A stretch of DNA of 64,000 nt from G963664835 sp965220775 (lineage in GTDB: Bacteria; Chloroflexota; UBA6077; FW602-bin22; JBCLEL01). The stretch lies in assembly GCA_965220775.1 (NCBI GenBank), contig OZ244845.1, positions 1,860,001-1,924,000 of the forward strand, read 5' to 3'. The first letter of the stretch is position 1, and every line of letters starts with the position of its first letter. Shown here piece after piece: positions 1-8,291 of the stretch. Made by a program: the position numbers and the translations under genes. The notes beneath the pieces are model-generated. The model made no database searches and had not been told where the DNA came from. It was given only the letters and a program-made list of their open reading frames with translations.

Positions 1-2
1 CC

Positions 3-935
3 ACGCATCTGCTGCATAGGGCTTTGCGAGAGCTGTTAGGGCAGCACGTGCATCAAGCCGGCTCCCTGGTTGCTCCCGATCGCCTGCGATTCGATTTTAC
101 TCATGTGGCACCGGTTCAGCCGGGGCAAATTGCGGAAATCGAGACCGTGATAAATCGACAAATCAGGCTCGATCAGCCTGTAATTGCCATCAACACGACA
201 TACGAAGATGCGATCAAATCCGGCGCTATGGCGCTTTTCGGCGAAAAATACGGCGATGCCGTGCGAATGCTGGAGATAGGCGATTTCAGTCGCGAGCTGT
301 GTGGAGGCACCCACGTCAATAGAACGGGCGAAATCGGCAATTTCCTAATCAGGTCGGAAACTGCCGTAGGCTCCGGCGTACGACGAATTGAGGCCTTGGC
401 CGGCGACGCCGCCGATCTGTTCGTTCGCGACCGACTGAGTTTGCTGGACCAATTGACCGACCAACTCGGTGGTCAACCCTTAACCCGCCTGCAGAATATC
501 CAAGATGAGCTCAACGACTTGAAGCGTGAGCTTGAGAGAGTTCAGCGCGAACAAGCTTCATCCTGGGTGAACAAACTGGCTTCCCAGGCTAAGTCCGTCG
601 ATGGCTTGAAAGTCGTCGCGGCCAAGGTAGATGTCGGTAGCTTTGCCGAAATACGCGGGCTTGGCGATCTCCTGCGGGACCGACTCGGAGAATCTGTACT
701 GGTTCTGGCCGGTTCCGTTGACGACCGGCCCGGCTTTGTCGGGATGGTTTCGCCCAGTGTTCGATTGCACGCCGGGCGCTTGGTCAATAACGTAGCCTCG
801 ATTGCGGGAGGGAGAGGTGGCGGGCGTCCTGATGTTGCACAGGCCGGAGGCGGGGACGTAACAAAGATTGATGAGGCTCTTGCCGAGGTGCCGAAGATCG
901 TGGAGAAGATGCTTGAGAGGGAGGGAAGGCGGTGA
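3..935 (+). CDS. alaS: Alanine--tRNA ligase, C-terminal part (cut by window start)
   Basis: This is the 3' part of alanyl-tRNA synthetase, which charges tRNA-Ala in the cytoplasm. The reading frame is open from base 3, so the gene begins upstream of the window. The first residues contain THLLH, the HxxxH half of the zinc-binding editing site. About 100 residues on comes CGGTH, the CxxxH half, and both belong to the SAD editing domain. A coiled-coil region follows, then the C-terminal DHHA1-type domain with the glycine-rich segment GGRGGGRPDVAQAGG. The catalytic class II domain is missing because of the edge. The gene ends 18 bases before the next reading frame and heads a long plus-strand operon. 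Confidence 0.95.
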   Translation, partial: THLLHRALRELLGQHVHQAGSLVAPDRLRFDFTHVAPVQPGQIAEIETVINRQIRLDQPVIAINTTYEDAIKSGAMALFGEKYGDAVRMLEIGDFSRELCGGTHVNRTGEIGNFLIRSETAVGSGVRRIEALAGDAADLFVRDRLSLLDQLTDQLGGQPLTRLQNIQDELNDLKRELERVQREQASSWVNKLASQAKSVDGLKVVAAKVDVGSFAEIRGLGDLLRDRLGESVLVLAGSVDDRPGFVGMVSPSVRLHAGRLVNNVASIAGGRGGGRPDVAQAGGGDVTKIDEALAEVPKIVEKMLEREGRR

Positions 936-953
936 GAGAAGCACGCCCGATGG

Positions 954-2402
954 GTGGAAGTGGCGGATAGCAAGACATACACTGTTCATCTAGAGCCGGA
1001 CCAGAATCTCCAGGAGATTCGCGCCAAGGTAGAATCGCTCCCTGAAGGTCACGTGATCTTGCTGGCGCCAAGTGGTAGCCGGGTCCTTCGCAACGTAGCC
1101 GCAATGCGATTGGTCCGTCGCACGGTGTCGACGGAATGGACCGTGGCAATCGTCTCGCCAGATTCCGAGATTCAGTCCTCTGGACGGCGAGCCGGATTGA
1201 GTGTTCACCGATCGTTTGGCCAAGCCAGCCATGCAATCGCCACCCGCCAGTATGTCCGACATGGAGCCGGCTTGGGATTAGCCGGAATCGGATTGGCGAG
1301 CGCAACCGGTCTGGGGATTGCGATGCTCATCGCGGCAGTCTTCGTGTTTGGTACCTGGACCGAGGTAACGCTAGAGCCGATGTCTCGACAGGTAGAGGGA
1401 AAGCTAACCCTGGATTTAACCTATGATTCGCCCGCCGAACCGGGAGGTGTTCCTGCGCGAGAACACACAAAAATACTCGAACTTGGACAACAAGTCGTAA
1501 CGACGGGCGTCCGTCGGCAGGTACTGCGACAGGCGGAAGGCGTAGTGACGTTCGCCAATCGGCGCCAGCAAGCGATGACGATTCCGGCCGGCACGTCGGT
1601 TTGGAGCGAGTCGGGCGTTCGTTTCTTCACAAGTGCTCCAGTCGACCTCCCGGTCGGGATCAACAGCAAGATCAAAGTCAACGTCATTGCTGAAGAACAA
1701 GGGGAATTGGGAAATCTACCTCGCTTGAGTATCACTAAAGTCGATGAAAAGTTCGTCGATGTTGTTTCTGTGTTCAACGAAGAGGCTACCCACGGCGGTG
1801 GCGTGTTTTCGGTGAGTATTGTAACTGCGAACGATATGGCAATTTTGCGTTCGAGTGTTTTGGAAATGGCGCGCCAGGAAGCTACCGCCGAAATCGTGTC
1901 AATGCATGACTCCGATGCGATGGCAATCCTAGCTCTCAGCAAACTGAGCGTCATCGACGAGCAGTTCAGCCATGAGTTGGGGGAAGAGGGTAAGAAACTA
2001 CACCTGCGTTCGCAGATCATGGTTAGAACGCCGGTGATCTCATCTCTAGGATTAAGGCAGGCAGTTTCTGACGTCTGGAACAAGAATCTGCCTGGCGGCT
2101 GGTCGATCAAACCAACCTTAGTCGAAATAGTCGAGATGACACCCGAGATCGAGGGCGAAACCGCACGGCTAATCGTTGCGAGTCGTGGGCGGGCTACTCG
2201 CGATATCATAGACAGTGAAGTCGTTTCTACTGTGAGACTGAAGCCGGCTGGCGAGGCCACGCAAGCCTTGATCGACAGATTCCCTTTGGGCAGCCCGCCT
2301 TTGGTGTCGGTCCACCCTAAATGGCCCGGCATAAGCGTCCGTGTAAACGTTCACATAATGGATGAAGGTGCGCCGCAGCCGGATCAAAATGCACAATATT
2401 GA
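954..2402 (+). CDS. Membrane-anchored baseplate J/gp47-like domain protein
   Basis: A 482-residue protein with a cytoplasmic N-terminal part (about residues 1-105), one hydrophobic membrane segment near residues 108-135 containing GLGIAMLIAAVFVFG, and a long exported C-terminal part. The section after the membrane segment (about 170-290) resembles the baseplate J-like fold, with the phrase FANRRQQAMTIPAGTSVW followed by VIAEEQGELGNLP. Proteins of this build are common and uncharacterised in Chloroflexota, and the family name comes from phage tail proteins. The start is GTG at 954. The stop overlaps the ruvX ATG (ATGA), which implies translational coupling. The function is unknown; no other tail genes are present, so a phage role is unlikely. 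Confidence 0.8.
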   Translation: MEVADSKTYTVHLEPDQNLQEIRAKVESLPEGHVILLAPSGSRVLRNVAAMRLVRRTVSTEWTVAIVSPDSEIQSSGRRAGLSVHRSFGQASHAIATRQYVRHGAGLGLAGIGLASATGLGIAMLIAAVFVFGTWTEVTLEPMSRQVEGKLTLDLTYDSPAEPGGVPAREHTKILELGQQVVTTGVRRQVLRQAEGVVTFANRRQQAMTIPAGTSVWSESGVRFFTSAPVDLPVGINSKIKVNVIAEEQGELGNLPRLSITKVDEKFVDVVSVFNEEATHGGGVFSVSIVTANDMAILRSSVLEMARQEATAEIVSMHDSDAMAILALSKLSVIDEQFSHELGEEGKKLHLRSQIMVRTPVISSLGLRQAVSDVWNKNLPGGWSIKPTLVEIVEMTPEIEGETARLIVASRGRATRDIIDSEVVSTVRLKPAGEATQALIDRFPLGSPPLVSVHPKWPGISVRVNVHIMDEGAPQPDQNAQY

Positions 2403-2806
2403 TGTTAGTTTGCCTTGACGTCGGCTCACGCTGGGTTGGGGTGGCCAAGTCCGATGAAACTGAGACAATCGCAATGCCAGTGGCTACGTTTGACCGGCGG
2501 CGACCAAGAACCCGCATCGATTTGAGTAATCTCCTAGTCCGTATCGCTCCACGGTTACTGATCGTTGGAGTACCGACTTCGTCGGACGGGGGCCATAATA
2601 AACAGGCGAGGCCAATTCGCAGATTCGCCAATCAGTTGGCTCGTCAGGCTGGGTTAACTGTGCAATTTGTCGATGAAAGTCACACGTCCGCCGTTGCTTC
2701 CGAGTACCTAAGTGAGAATTCAAGCCACCATCGCATCGATGCCATAGCGGCGGCCCTTATACTCGAGGGTCATCTGTCTCAGCACGACTCCAGGCACCGG
2801 CGGTAG
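2402..2806 (+). CDS. ruvX: Putative pre-16S rRNA nuclease / Holliday junction resolvase-like (YqgF/RuvX)
   Basis: A 134-residue RNase H-fold protein of the YqgF family, implicated in maturing the 5' end of 16S rRNA. The N-terminal LDVGSRWVGVAKSD matches the family LDxGxxRxGvAxSD block with the first catalytic Asp. FVDESHTSAVASEYL corresponds to the DExxT/S block, and IDAIAAALIL carries the last Asp. The ATG at 2402 overlaps the upstream stop by one base. An in-frame TTG at 2399 is an alternative start. mltG follows two bases after the stop, the usual arrangement in many bacteria. Confidence 0.85.
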   Translation: MLVCLDVGSRWVGVAKSDETETIAMPVATFDRRRPRTRIDLSNLLVRIAPRLLIVGVPTSSDGGHNKQARPIRRFANQLARQAGLTVQFVDESHTSAVASEYLSENSSHHRIDAIAAALILEGHLSQHDSRHRR

Positions 2807-2808
2807 AT

Positions 2809-3885
2809 ATGCGTTTCATCGCGGCGTTAGGGTTTCTCGGCTTCCTGGCCGGCGCATTCGTAGTCCTTGGGTTTGTCTCCACGCTGTCCGTGAACAGATT
2901 CCTGGAAGACAGTCTGCTCTCATGGTTGGACCAGCCGGCGTCAATCTCCGAAGAACGGCCTCGGCCTGTCGAATTCGAGGTACAGTCAGGCGAAAGTGCC
3001 GATGAGATTGCTAGAAGATTGGAGCAGGCTGGATTGATCCGAAATTCGATGTCGTTCAGTCTGATATCCAGACTTCGCGCAGCGGACACCGCGCTTGAAG
3101 CCGGCGTATTTTACTTAAGCCCAGACATGCCCGTGTCTGTAATACTGGCCGAGCTAGGGCAGGGTAGATCAAGGACAATCCGCGTCACATTGCGCGAAGG
3201 ATTGCGCATCGCCGAGGTCGCCGACGAGCTTGCCGCGAACTCTATCACTGATCGCGACAGTTTCGTTTACCTCGCCACCGGCAATGCAAAGTGGGTTGAA
3301 GACGTAACCGGTCGTCCGCCGGGTTCGGGGTTGGAGGGTTATCTCTTTCCTGACACCTATGACTTTGAGCTCGATCAGCCGGCCGAAGCAATCATCGAGC
3401 AGTTGATTCAGAATTTCCTGATTCGGTTCGACGAAGACCTACAGGAACAGGCGAGTGAAATCGGTCGAAGCGTGCACGAAGTCGTCACCCTGGCGTCGAT
3501 AGTGGAGAAAGAGGCGGTCCTGCCGGCCGAGCGCCCCATAATCGCGGCGGTGTTCCTGAACCGCCTGGAGCAGTCGATTCCGCTGGGCGCAGATCCAACC
3601 ACCCAATATGCGCTGGTCGGCGATGATATACTGCGGGACAACTATTGGAAAATCGAATTGACCGCAGATGACTTGAACAACCCTTCGCCTTACAACACTC
3701 GTCTGAGCTCCAACACAGGACTCCCACCGGGACCCATATGCTCTCCTGGCCTGGATTCGATTCTGGCGGTTCTAACGCCGGCGGATACCGATGCCCTTTA
3801 TTTCGTTGCTCGACCCGATGGCTCTCACGCGTTCGCCCGAACTCTTGAAGAGCACAACACGAACGTTCGAAGATTTCAGCGATAG
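2809..3885 (+). CDS. mltG: Endolytic murein transglycosylase (MltG/YceG-like)
   Basis: A 358-residue membrane-anchored lytic transglycosylase thought to terminate glycan strand growth in peptidoglycan. An N-terminal hydrophobic anchor at about residues 3-28 is followed by a LysM-like region (VEFEVQSGESADEIARRL) and the YceG catalytic domain. LEGYLFPDTYDF, SIVEKEAVLPAERP (carrying the catalytic Glu) and SPYNTRLSSNTGLPPGPI are all family hallmarks. The length is normal. The start lies two bases after the ruvX stop. Presence of this gene, together with murE and femX-like genes on the window, indicates a peptidoglycan wall. Confidence 0.95.
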   Translation: MRFIAALGFLGFLAGAFVVLGFVSTLSVNRFLEDSLLSWLDQPASISEERPRPVEFEVQSGESADEIARRLEQAGLIRNSMSFSLISRLRAADTALEAGVFYLSPDMPVSVILAELGQGRSRTIRVTLREGLRIAEVADELAANSITDRDSFVYLATGNAKWVEDVTGRPPGSGLEGYLFPDTYDFELDQPAEAIIEQLIQNFLIRFDEDLQEQASEIGRSVHEVVTLASIVEKEAVLPAERPIIAAVFLNRLEQSIPLGADPTTQYALVGDDILRDNYWKIELTADDLNNPSPYNTRLSSNTGLPPGPICSPGLDSILAVLTPADTDALYFVARPDGSHAFARTLEEHNTNVRRFQR

Positions 3886-3898
3886 CTCAGGAACACGA

Positions 3899-4759
3899 TT
3901 GCCTGCCAAATTATTCGGCTTGATAGGCTACCCACTGTCGCACTCTCTATCGCCTGTGACTCAACAGACAGCCTTGGATTTCAATGGTATCGACGGCCGC
4001 TTCGAGCTGTGGTCTACGCCGCCGGCGAAGGTCGCCGCTAGGGTAGCAAGCCTGCGCAAACCTGAGATTATGGGCGCTTGTGTCACCATCCCCCACAAAG
4101 AGGCTGTGATCCCTTATCTTGATGAGATCGACTCGACCGCCGGTGAGATCGGGGCTGTCAATACGATTGTCAATACTGGTGGCCGCCTTTCCGGACACAA
4201 CACCGACGCAGACGGTTTTGCCCTACCCCTCGAGCGGCAACGTGGCTACAGTCCCATCGACAAGCGTGTCGTCGTGCTCGGTGCGGGCGGCGCCGCGAAG
4301 GCCTGTGTTTGGGCGTTGTTGGTACGGGACGCGCGAACCGTGGCTCTGCTGAATCGAACGCTGGATCGCGCGATAGCTCTACGCGATCAACTGCCCGCTA
4401 ATATGCGCGATCGAGTTAACGTGGACGTGCTGACGGCCGAATCCTGCCACCGGCATATCCCAACCGCCGACCTCCTAGTCAATACAACGTCAGTTGGAAT
4501 GCTTCACAGCCAAACCGAAGGCCGCTCACCTGTACCCGCCTCCACGTTGAATTCCGGCCTGATGGTCTACGATATCGTCTACACTCCGGCGGAGACCCGC
4601 TTGTTGGCCGATGCTTCCGCAGCCGGCGCGCAAGTTCTGGGTGGTCTCCCAATGTTGGTGTACGGGGGGGCGATTTCGTTCGAGATGTGGACCGGCCAAA
4701 GGGCGCCGGCCGGACTCATGCTGGCCCGTGCCGAAGAGGCTTTACGCAAGCGCAGTTGA
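3899..4759 (+). CDS. aroE: Shikimate dehydrogenase (NADP+)
   Basis: AroE reduces 3-dehydroshikimate to shikimate in aromatic amino acid synthesis. Visible motifs are GYPLSHSLSP (substrate-binding Ser residues), VTIPHKE (catalytic Lys), NTDADG (catalytic Asp), the dinucleotide loop GAGGAAKA, and NTTSVGM. I chose the TTG at 3899, preceded six bases earlier by CAGGA, because it places the family N-terminus correctly and clears mltG. The frame is also open back to an ATG at 3791, but that would overlap mltG by about 95 bases and add a non-conserved extension. The protein is about 286 residues, normal for the family. Confidence 0.93.
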   Translation: MPAKLFGLIGYPLSHSLSPVTQQTALDFNGIDGRFELWSTPPAKVAARVASLRKPEIMGACVTIPHKEAVIPYLDEIDSTAGEIGAVNTIVNTGGRLSGHNTDADGFALPLERQRGYSPIDKRVVVLGAGGAAKACVWALLVRDARTVALLNRTLDRAIALRDQLPANMRDRVNVDVLTAESCHRHIPTADLLVNTTSVGMLHSQTEGRSPVPASTLNSGLMVYDIVYTPAETRLLADASAAGAQVLGGLPMLVYGGAISFEMWTGQRAPAGLMLARAEEALRKRS

Positions 4760-4793
4760 GCGACTAATTCTCCGCGCGCCTGGCGTTGCCTTC

Positions 4794-4821
4794 TTGTCGA
4801 GTCGGGCGCCTATGTTATACT
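4794..4821 (+). promoter_or_regulatory. Candidate sigma-70 promoter for rpsB
   Basis: TTGTCG (4794-4799) and TATACT (4816-4821) are separated by 16 bases in the gap between aroE and rpsB. This would give a leader of about 140 nt for the rpsB-tsf transcript. It is supported only by box similarity and position. Confidence 0.5.
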
Positions 4822-4891
4822 GCATTCTTGGTTTCAACTTGACTACAAATACACACGCCTTCTAGCCGGCCGGGCAGCGTACTATCCTGGC

Positions 4892-4948
4892 TCCGATTGG
4901 CCTGTCGGAATGATGAAGGCGGCGGTCCGAGCGTCGTGCTTAGCTCGG
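4892..4948 (+). promoter_or_regulatory. Two hairpins in the rpsB 5' leader
   Basis: TCCGA (4892-4896) pairs with TCGGA (4905-4909), and CCGAGC (4927-4932) pairs with GCTCGG (4943-4948). They lie just upstream of the rpsB Shine-Dalgarno sequence GGGAG (4960-4964). Ribosomal protein operons are often autoregulated through such leaders, so an S2-binding role is possible but not shown. No match to a known S2 leader can be claimed by eye. Confidence 0.35.
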
Positions 4949-4970
4949 TAAAAACGAATGGGAGCAGTTG

Positions 4971-5870
4971 ATGGCAAACATCGTGTCTATGAAAATGTTG
5001 CTGGAGGCTGGTGTTCATTTTGGGCACCAAACACGCCGTTGGGATCCGCGGATGAAGTCCTTCATCTTCACTGAGCGCAACGGTATCCACATTATTGATC
5101 TCCAGCAGACTGTCGCCATGCTCAACGACGCCTATGCGTTCGTACGCGAGTTGGCGACAGTCGGGCGGACCATACTATTCGTAGGGACCAAGAAACAAGG
5201 CCACGAATCGATCCAAACGGAAGCGGCTCGTTGTGGCATGCCATTTGTGACGCGTCGATGGCTTGGCGGTATGCTGACAAACTTTCGCACCATTCAGAGT
5301 CGAGTCAAGCGGTTGGAAGAGTTAGAAGCACGACACGCAGCGGATGAGTTTGAGCGGTTGCCGAAGAAAGAGGCCCGTAAGCTTCGAGACGAGATGGCGC
5401 GTCTCAGCCGCCTCTTCGGAGGAATCCGCAGCATGAAAGAACTCCCTGCCGCGATATTCGTGATCGATCCTCACCGCGAACGCTTGGCCGTTGCCGAGGC
5501 CCGTCGGCTGGAATTACCGATTGTTGCAATGGTCGACACTAACTGCAACCCGGAAGAGATCGACTACGTAATTCCGGCAAATGACGACGCGATTCGAGCA
5601 ATCCGACTCCTCACGACAAAGATCGCTGATGCCGCCATGGAAGGTATTGGTATAAGGGAAGCCCAGGTGGCCGAGGAGAAAGCTGAACGAGAGGCGGAGA
5701 CCCAACGACAGCTTGAAGAAAGCGAATCCGCTCTTGATGATGCTGAACTAGATGGGCACCAGGAGGACAAAGAGGAACCCGAGGCTTCCGATGTCGGAGA
5801 TCTAGCCGAGAGGTTCGAAGCGCTCGAATCGAGCGCCGAGGGCGCAGAACCCGCCACTCTGTCCGGATAA
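4971..5870 (+). CDS. rpsB: 30S ribosomal protein S2
   Basis: Small-subunit protein S2, 299 residues. The N-terminal block MLLEAGVHFGHQTRRWDP, then RNGIHIIDLQQT, RWLGGMLTNFRTI and FVIDPHRERLAVAEA are typical S2 signatures. After about residue 225 a non-conserved acidic tail follows (many Glu and Asp, for example EDKEEPEASD). Such C-terminal extensions occur in S2 of several Chloroflexota and Actinobacteriota. ATG at 4971 follows GGGAG by six bases, and a TTG one codon upstream is less likely. tsf comes next, as in most bacteria. Confidence 0.97.
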   Translation: MANIVSMKMLLEAGVHFGHQTRRWDPRMKSFIFTERNGIHIIDLQQTVAMLNDAYAFVRELATVGRTILFVGTKKQGHESIQTEAARCGMPFVTRRWLGGMLTNFRTIQSRVKRLEELEARHAADEFERLPKKEARKLRDEMARLSRLFGGIRSMKELPAAIFVIDPHRERLAVAEARRLELPIVAMVDTNCNPEEIDYVIPANDDAIRAIRLLTTKIADAAMEGIGIREAQVAEEKAEREAETQRQLEESESALDDAELDGHQEDKEEPEASDVGDLAERFEALESSAEGAEPATLSG

Positions 5871-5913
5871 GGGCGAGGGTCAAACCAAAAATATAACCTG
5901 TCAGGCTGTGGAG

Positions 5914-5937
5914 GCGCTTCTTCACGAAGCGCTATTT
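5914..5937 (+). terminator. Hairpin between rpsB and tsf (weak terminator or attenuator)
   Basis: GCGCTTC (5914-5920) and GAAGCGC (5926-5932) form a perfect 7-bp stem with a 5-base loop, followed by TATTT. The short T run makes it a weak intrinsic terminator that could lower tsf expression relative to rpsB. The rest of the 273-base gap (5871-6143) has no convincing gene. Confidence 0.4.
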
Positions 5938-6143
5938 GGCGGCAACTGGCACGATCGGCTGATGAGCCAGACGCCTTCCGGCAGAGGATTGTTTGGTTGA
6001 CCCAAAGCAATTCAGGATTTGTTCCAGCATCGACTTTCCACAGCCGTTATATGGTATCGAGTCGCCGGATCCCAATCTGGTTTGAAGCCAGAAAAAGGGT
6101 TTTCGCTCCGCTGCCAACATGCTGAATGCCTTGGAGGACTAAT

Positions 6144-6644
6144 TTGGAAGTTTCGGTTGCCGCGGTGAAGCAACTGCGCGAGGAGACTGGTGCCGGCGTG
6201 ATGGCTTGCAAGCGCGCGCTGGACCAGGCAAATGGCGATCATGAACAGGCCGTGACGATACTGAGGGATCAAGGACTTGCCCGGGCCGAGAAGGCAGTGG
6301 GCAGAGTCGCTACCCAAGGATTGGTTGAGTCATATCTACATGCCGGTGGGCGCATCGGGGCCATGATCGAACTGAATTGCGAAACAGATTTTGTTGGACG
6401 CACTCCAGAGTTCAAGGCATTGGCCCACGACTTGGCGATGCAGGTAGCTGCTACCTCCCCGAAATATATAGGCGCTGAAGAGATACCTCCCGATTCTGAC
6501 GAAAGCGCCGAAGAAGTGTGCTTGATGTCCCAGCCGTTTATAAAGGATCCTGAACAGACCATTGAGCAGTTGATCCTGCAGCGCATCGCAATCGTTGGAG
6601 AGAATATCCGGGTCCGTCGTTTCGCTCGTTTTCAAATTGGGTGA
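6144..6644 (+). CDS. tsf: Elongation factor Ts (short form)
   Basis: EF-Ts recycles EF-Tu by GDP release. The UBA-like N-terminus VKQLREETGAGVMACKRAL with the TGAG(V)M motif is clear, followed by IELNCETDFVGRTPEFKALA. The TTG at 6144 is preceded six bases earlier by GGAGG, which decides this start over the ATG at 6126, since the latter would place the strong ribosome site inside the gene. At 166 residues it is the short one-subdomain class seen in Thermus-like EF-Ts, lacking the second half present in E. coli. Confidence 0.93.
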   Translation: MEVSVAAVKQLREETGAGVMACKRALDQANGDHEQAVTILRDQGLARAEKAVGRVATQGLVESYLHAGGRIGAMIELNCETDFVGRTPEFKALAHDLAMQVAATSPKYIGAEEIPPDSDESAEEVCLMSQPFIKDPEQTIEQLILQRIAIVGENIRVRRFARFQIG

Positions 6645-6828
6645 CGGTCGATAGACTCCGAGGTGGGTGCTTCTCGGAGAAAACGTTTTGGTTCGAATGA
6701 CGAAAACGCTACTTGATTCCGCACCTTGAGGGTTAGGGCATGCCGACCTATATGAACGCCATCCAATTCGTCGCTCAGCTCGGTCGAGGCGTCGGTCGCG
6801 AGCCGCTCGGTGCTTGGACGGCGCGCCG

Positions 6829-7596
6829 ATGAACCTGAAGTCAGCGGATCCCGCCGGCGACGTATCAAATCTCGAACGACCTGTAGGCCCCTATCGCCGA
6901 GTTCTCTTGAAATTGAGCGGCGAAGCTCTCGCCGGTCCTAGACGATATGGTATTGACCAGCAGACCTTGATGGCGATTTCAAGTCAGATCAAGCGTTTAA
7001 GGCGTGAGTTGGACGTGCAAATTGGTGTGGCAATTGGCGGTGGGAACTTCTGGCGCGGCGCTGAGGCCGCTCAGTTCGGAATGGATAGAGCCCAGGCCGA
7101 CTACGCCGGCATGCTGGGAACCATTATCAACGCTCTAGCCTTCCAAGACGCCCTCGAACGCTCTCAAGTGACTAGCCGAGTTCAAACGGCGATCAACGTC
7201 TATTCGGTTGCTGAGCCTTACATCAGGAGAAGGGCGATCAGGCACCTCGAGAAAGGTCGAGTGGTCTTGTTCGCCGGCGGTACTGGGAACCCATATTTCA
7301 GCACAGATACCGCTGCCGCTCTCCGCGCTGTTGAGATCTCAGCACAGATAATCTTGATGGGCAAGAATGGGACTGATGGCGTATACGATGCTGACCCCCG
7401 AGTTACTCCTAACGCCACGAAGATTGACCGTTTGGAATACTTACAGGCCCTAAACCGCGGCCTCGGTGTAATGGACGCCACGGCCCTTTCGATGTGCATG
7501 GAAAACAACATTCCAATCGTAGTGTTTGACATCAACGTGGAGGGGAACATAATGAAAGCCGTCCGTGGCGAGGAGATCGGCAGCCTCATCCACTAG
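6829..7596 (+). CDS. pyrH: UMP kinase (uridylate kinase)
   Basis: A bacterial-type UMP kinase of the amino-acid-kinase superfamily that makes UDP from UMP. KLSGEALAG is the phosphate-binding start block. AIGGGNFWRG, AGMLGTIINALAFQDALE, FAGGTGNPYFSTDTAAALRA and the GTDGVYDADPR segment are all diagnostic. I use ATG 6829, about 25 residues before the first conserved block, and TTG 6814 is an alternative. The gene order tsf-pyrH-frr is the widespread bacterial order. Confidence 0.95.
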   Translation: MNLKSADPAGDVSNLERPVGPYRRVLLKLSGEALAGPRRYGIDQQTLMAISSQIKRLRRELDVQIGVAIGGGNFWRGAEAAQFGMDRAQADYAGMLGTIINALAFQDALERSQVTSRVQTAINVYSVAEPYIRRRAIRHLEKGRVVLFAGGTGNPYFSTDTAAALRAVEISAQIILMGKNGTDGVYDADPRVTPNATKIDRLEYLQALNRGLGVMDATALSMCMENNIPIVVFDINVEGNIMKAVRGEEIGSLIH

Positions 7597-7631
7597 ACAT
7601 TCAGCCGTGGGCCATCTAAGGAGGACTATGG

Positions 7632-8189
7632 ATGCTTGGAGACCTATTGGCCGAAACAGGCACAAAAATGTCCGATGCGATCGAAGCCCTCAAGCGTGAT
7701 CTGGCCGGAATTCGCACTGGCCGAGCCAGCCCCGCGTTGGTCGAAAGGTTACAGGTCCCGTATTACGGAACGTCAACCCCCTTGAACCAACTGGCCACGA
7801 TCTCCACTCCTGAAGCTCGCTTATTGGTCATACAACCCTGGGACAAGAACGCTATGTCTGATATTGAGAAAGCGATACTCGCAAGCGATCTGGGGTTAAC
7901 TCCGAACAACGATGGAAGCCTAATTCGGCTCAATATTCCGCCTCTGACCGAAGAACGTCGCCGTGACCTGGTCAAGGTGGCGCGCCGGCGCGTCGAGGAA
8001 GCGAAAGTCGAGGTCAGGAACCTGCGGCGCGACGCGGTTTCCGATGTTCGACAGTTTCAGCAGGAGAAGCTATTCTCGCAGGACGAGGCAAAACGCGGAC
8101 AAGACGATCTGCAGGACCTTACCACTTCGTATATTGCCCAGGTAGATCTAGCCGGCGGCGCCAAAGAGAAAGAGATAATGGAGACGTGA
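7632..8189 (+). CDS. frr: Ribosome recycling factor
   Basis: RRF (185 residues) splits post-termination ribosomes together with EF-G. Visible family blocks are RTGRASPALVERLQVPYYG, TPLNQLATISTPEARLLVIQPWD and IRLNIPPLTEERRRDLVK. AGGAGG (7619-7624) is seven bases before the ATG at 7632. The length and position after pyrH are as expected. Confidence 0.96.
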   Translation: MLGDLLAETGTKMSDAIEALKRDLAGIRTGRASPALVERLQVPYYGTSTPLNQLATISTPEARLLVIQPWDKNAMSDIEKAILASDLGLTPNNDGSLIRLNIPPLTEERRRDLVKVARRRVEEAKVEVRNLRRDAVSDVRQFQQEKLFSQDEAKRGQDDLQDLTTSYIAQVDLAGGAKEKEIMET

Positions 8190-8291
8190 GCAAGTTTGCC
8201 CGGTGGGTGTAGGCTTGTTTTAGACGGTGATTCCGGTAAGGGGCTGAAGATAGGCAACCACTCTTAATGATGCTATCTGTGATGAAGGAGT

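Noticed and set aside
954..2402. Prophage tail region
   Set aside because: Only one baseplate-J-like domain exists, it is membrane-anchored and sits in a core operon with no other phage genes.
3791..3898. N-terminal extension of aroE into mltG
   Set aside because: The extension is not conserved, and a better-placed TTG with CAGGA upstream lies at 3899.
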